Part shown: piece by piece, positions 6,065 to 6,173 of the stretch
How the letters are laid out: each line of letters begins with the position of its first letter
How positions within the stretch are numbered: position 1 is the first letter of the stretch
Assembly: GCA_030830245.1 (NCBI GenBank)
Contig: JAURNJ010000192.1
Location: 1-6,173 of the forward strand
DNA length: 6,173 nucleotides
Source of the DNA: Novosphingobium sp.
Lineage (GTDB): Bacteria > Pseudomonadota > Alphaproteobacteria > Sphingomonadales > Sphingomonadaceae
Reading direction: 5' to 3'
Notes under the pieces: model-generated
The model's database searches: none
What the model saw: the letters and a program-made list of their open reading frames with translations, nothing else
Told to the model about the DNA's origin: nothing
Made by a program: the position numbers and the translations under genes

Positions 6065-6173
6065 TCAGGAACTCGATTCTATTGCAGAGGCGTCTTCTGG
6101 GCTGGCCTTGCGGCGGCGGAGCATGTCGAGAATGTCATCCCGGTCGACCGCGCCGATCAGCCAGCCGACCGTG
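6065..6173 (-). CDS. murJ: C-terminal end of probable lipid II flippase MurJ (MviN)
   Basis: Only the last 35 codons are inside the window; the frame enters at 6172 and stops with TGA at 6067–6065. The visible residues begin TVGWLIGAVDRDDILDMLRR, a short hydrophobic end of a membrane helix followed by a basic helix and a polar tail. This is how the last segment of MurJ proteins from sphingomonads looks to me, and murJ directly upstream of trpS is an arrangement I associate with that group. MurJ flips lipid II across the inner membrane for peptidoglycan synthesis. Because so little is visible, another multi-pass membrane protein remains possible. Confidence 0.6.
   Translation of the reverse strand, partial: TVGWLIGAVDRDDILDMLRRRKASPEDASAIESSS

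Overview
The window looks like chromosomal housekeeping DNA from a GC-rich alphaproteobacterium, most likely a member of the Sphingomonadales (Erythrobacter/Novosphingobium-like). This rests on the codon use, on the protein features, and on two gene neighbourhoods I associate with that order: ubiB–membrane protein–coaBC–dut and murJ–trpS. The genus is inference. I see no transposase, phage gene, CRISPR array, tRNA or rRNA.

Positions 1–3597 hold a tightly packed plus-strand cluster. It contains the 3' end of ubiB (ubiquinone biosynthesis kinase-like protein), a multi-pass membrane protein resembling GT-C glycosyltransferases, coaBC (two consecutive steps of coenzyme A synthesis) and dut (dUTPase). 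Neighbouring genes overlap or sit within about 30 bases of each other, so co-transcription is likely. The membrane-protein gene is interrupted by one in-frame TGA at 1250–1252. The same frame then continues for 68 convincing membrane-protein codons to a second stop at 1457–1459, so the gene appears to be a recent nonsense pseudogene, a sequencing error, or a readthrough case. CoaBC has the usual catalytic residues in both halves, but its halves are separated by a low-complexity linker of about 150 residues, which makes it much longer than E. coli CoaBC.

Positions 3605–6173 are read from the minus strand and converge on dut with only 7 bases between stop codons. In transcription order (high to low coordinates) they are the 3' end of a murJ-like lipid II flippase gene, trpS (tryptophanyl-tRNA synthetase, starting 1 base after the murJ stop), a DUF4136-type lipoprotein with an aromatic-rich segment, and a small SnoaL/NTF2-like protein. 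A good intrinsic terminator lies after the lipoprotein gene. The SnoaL-like gene has a strong Shine–Dalgarno sequence and a possible promoter of its own.

No stretch over 300 bases lacks a gene. The two larger gaps are 4082–4200, with the terminator and candidate promoter, and 4876–5028, with several small inverted repeats including a near-duplicate hairpin pair. I see no clear undescribed system. The points most worth checking are the in-frame TGA, the CoaBC linker and the repeated hairpins.
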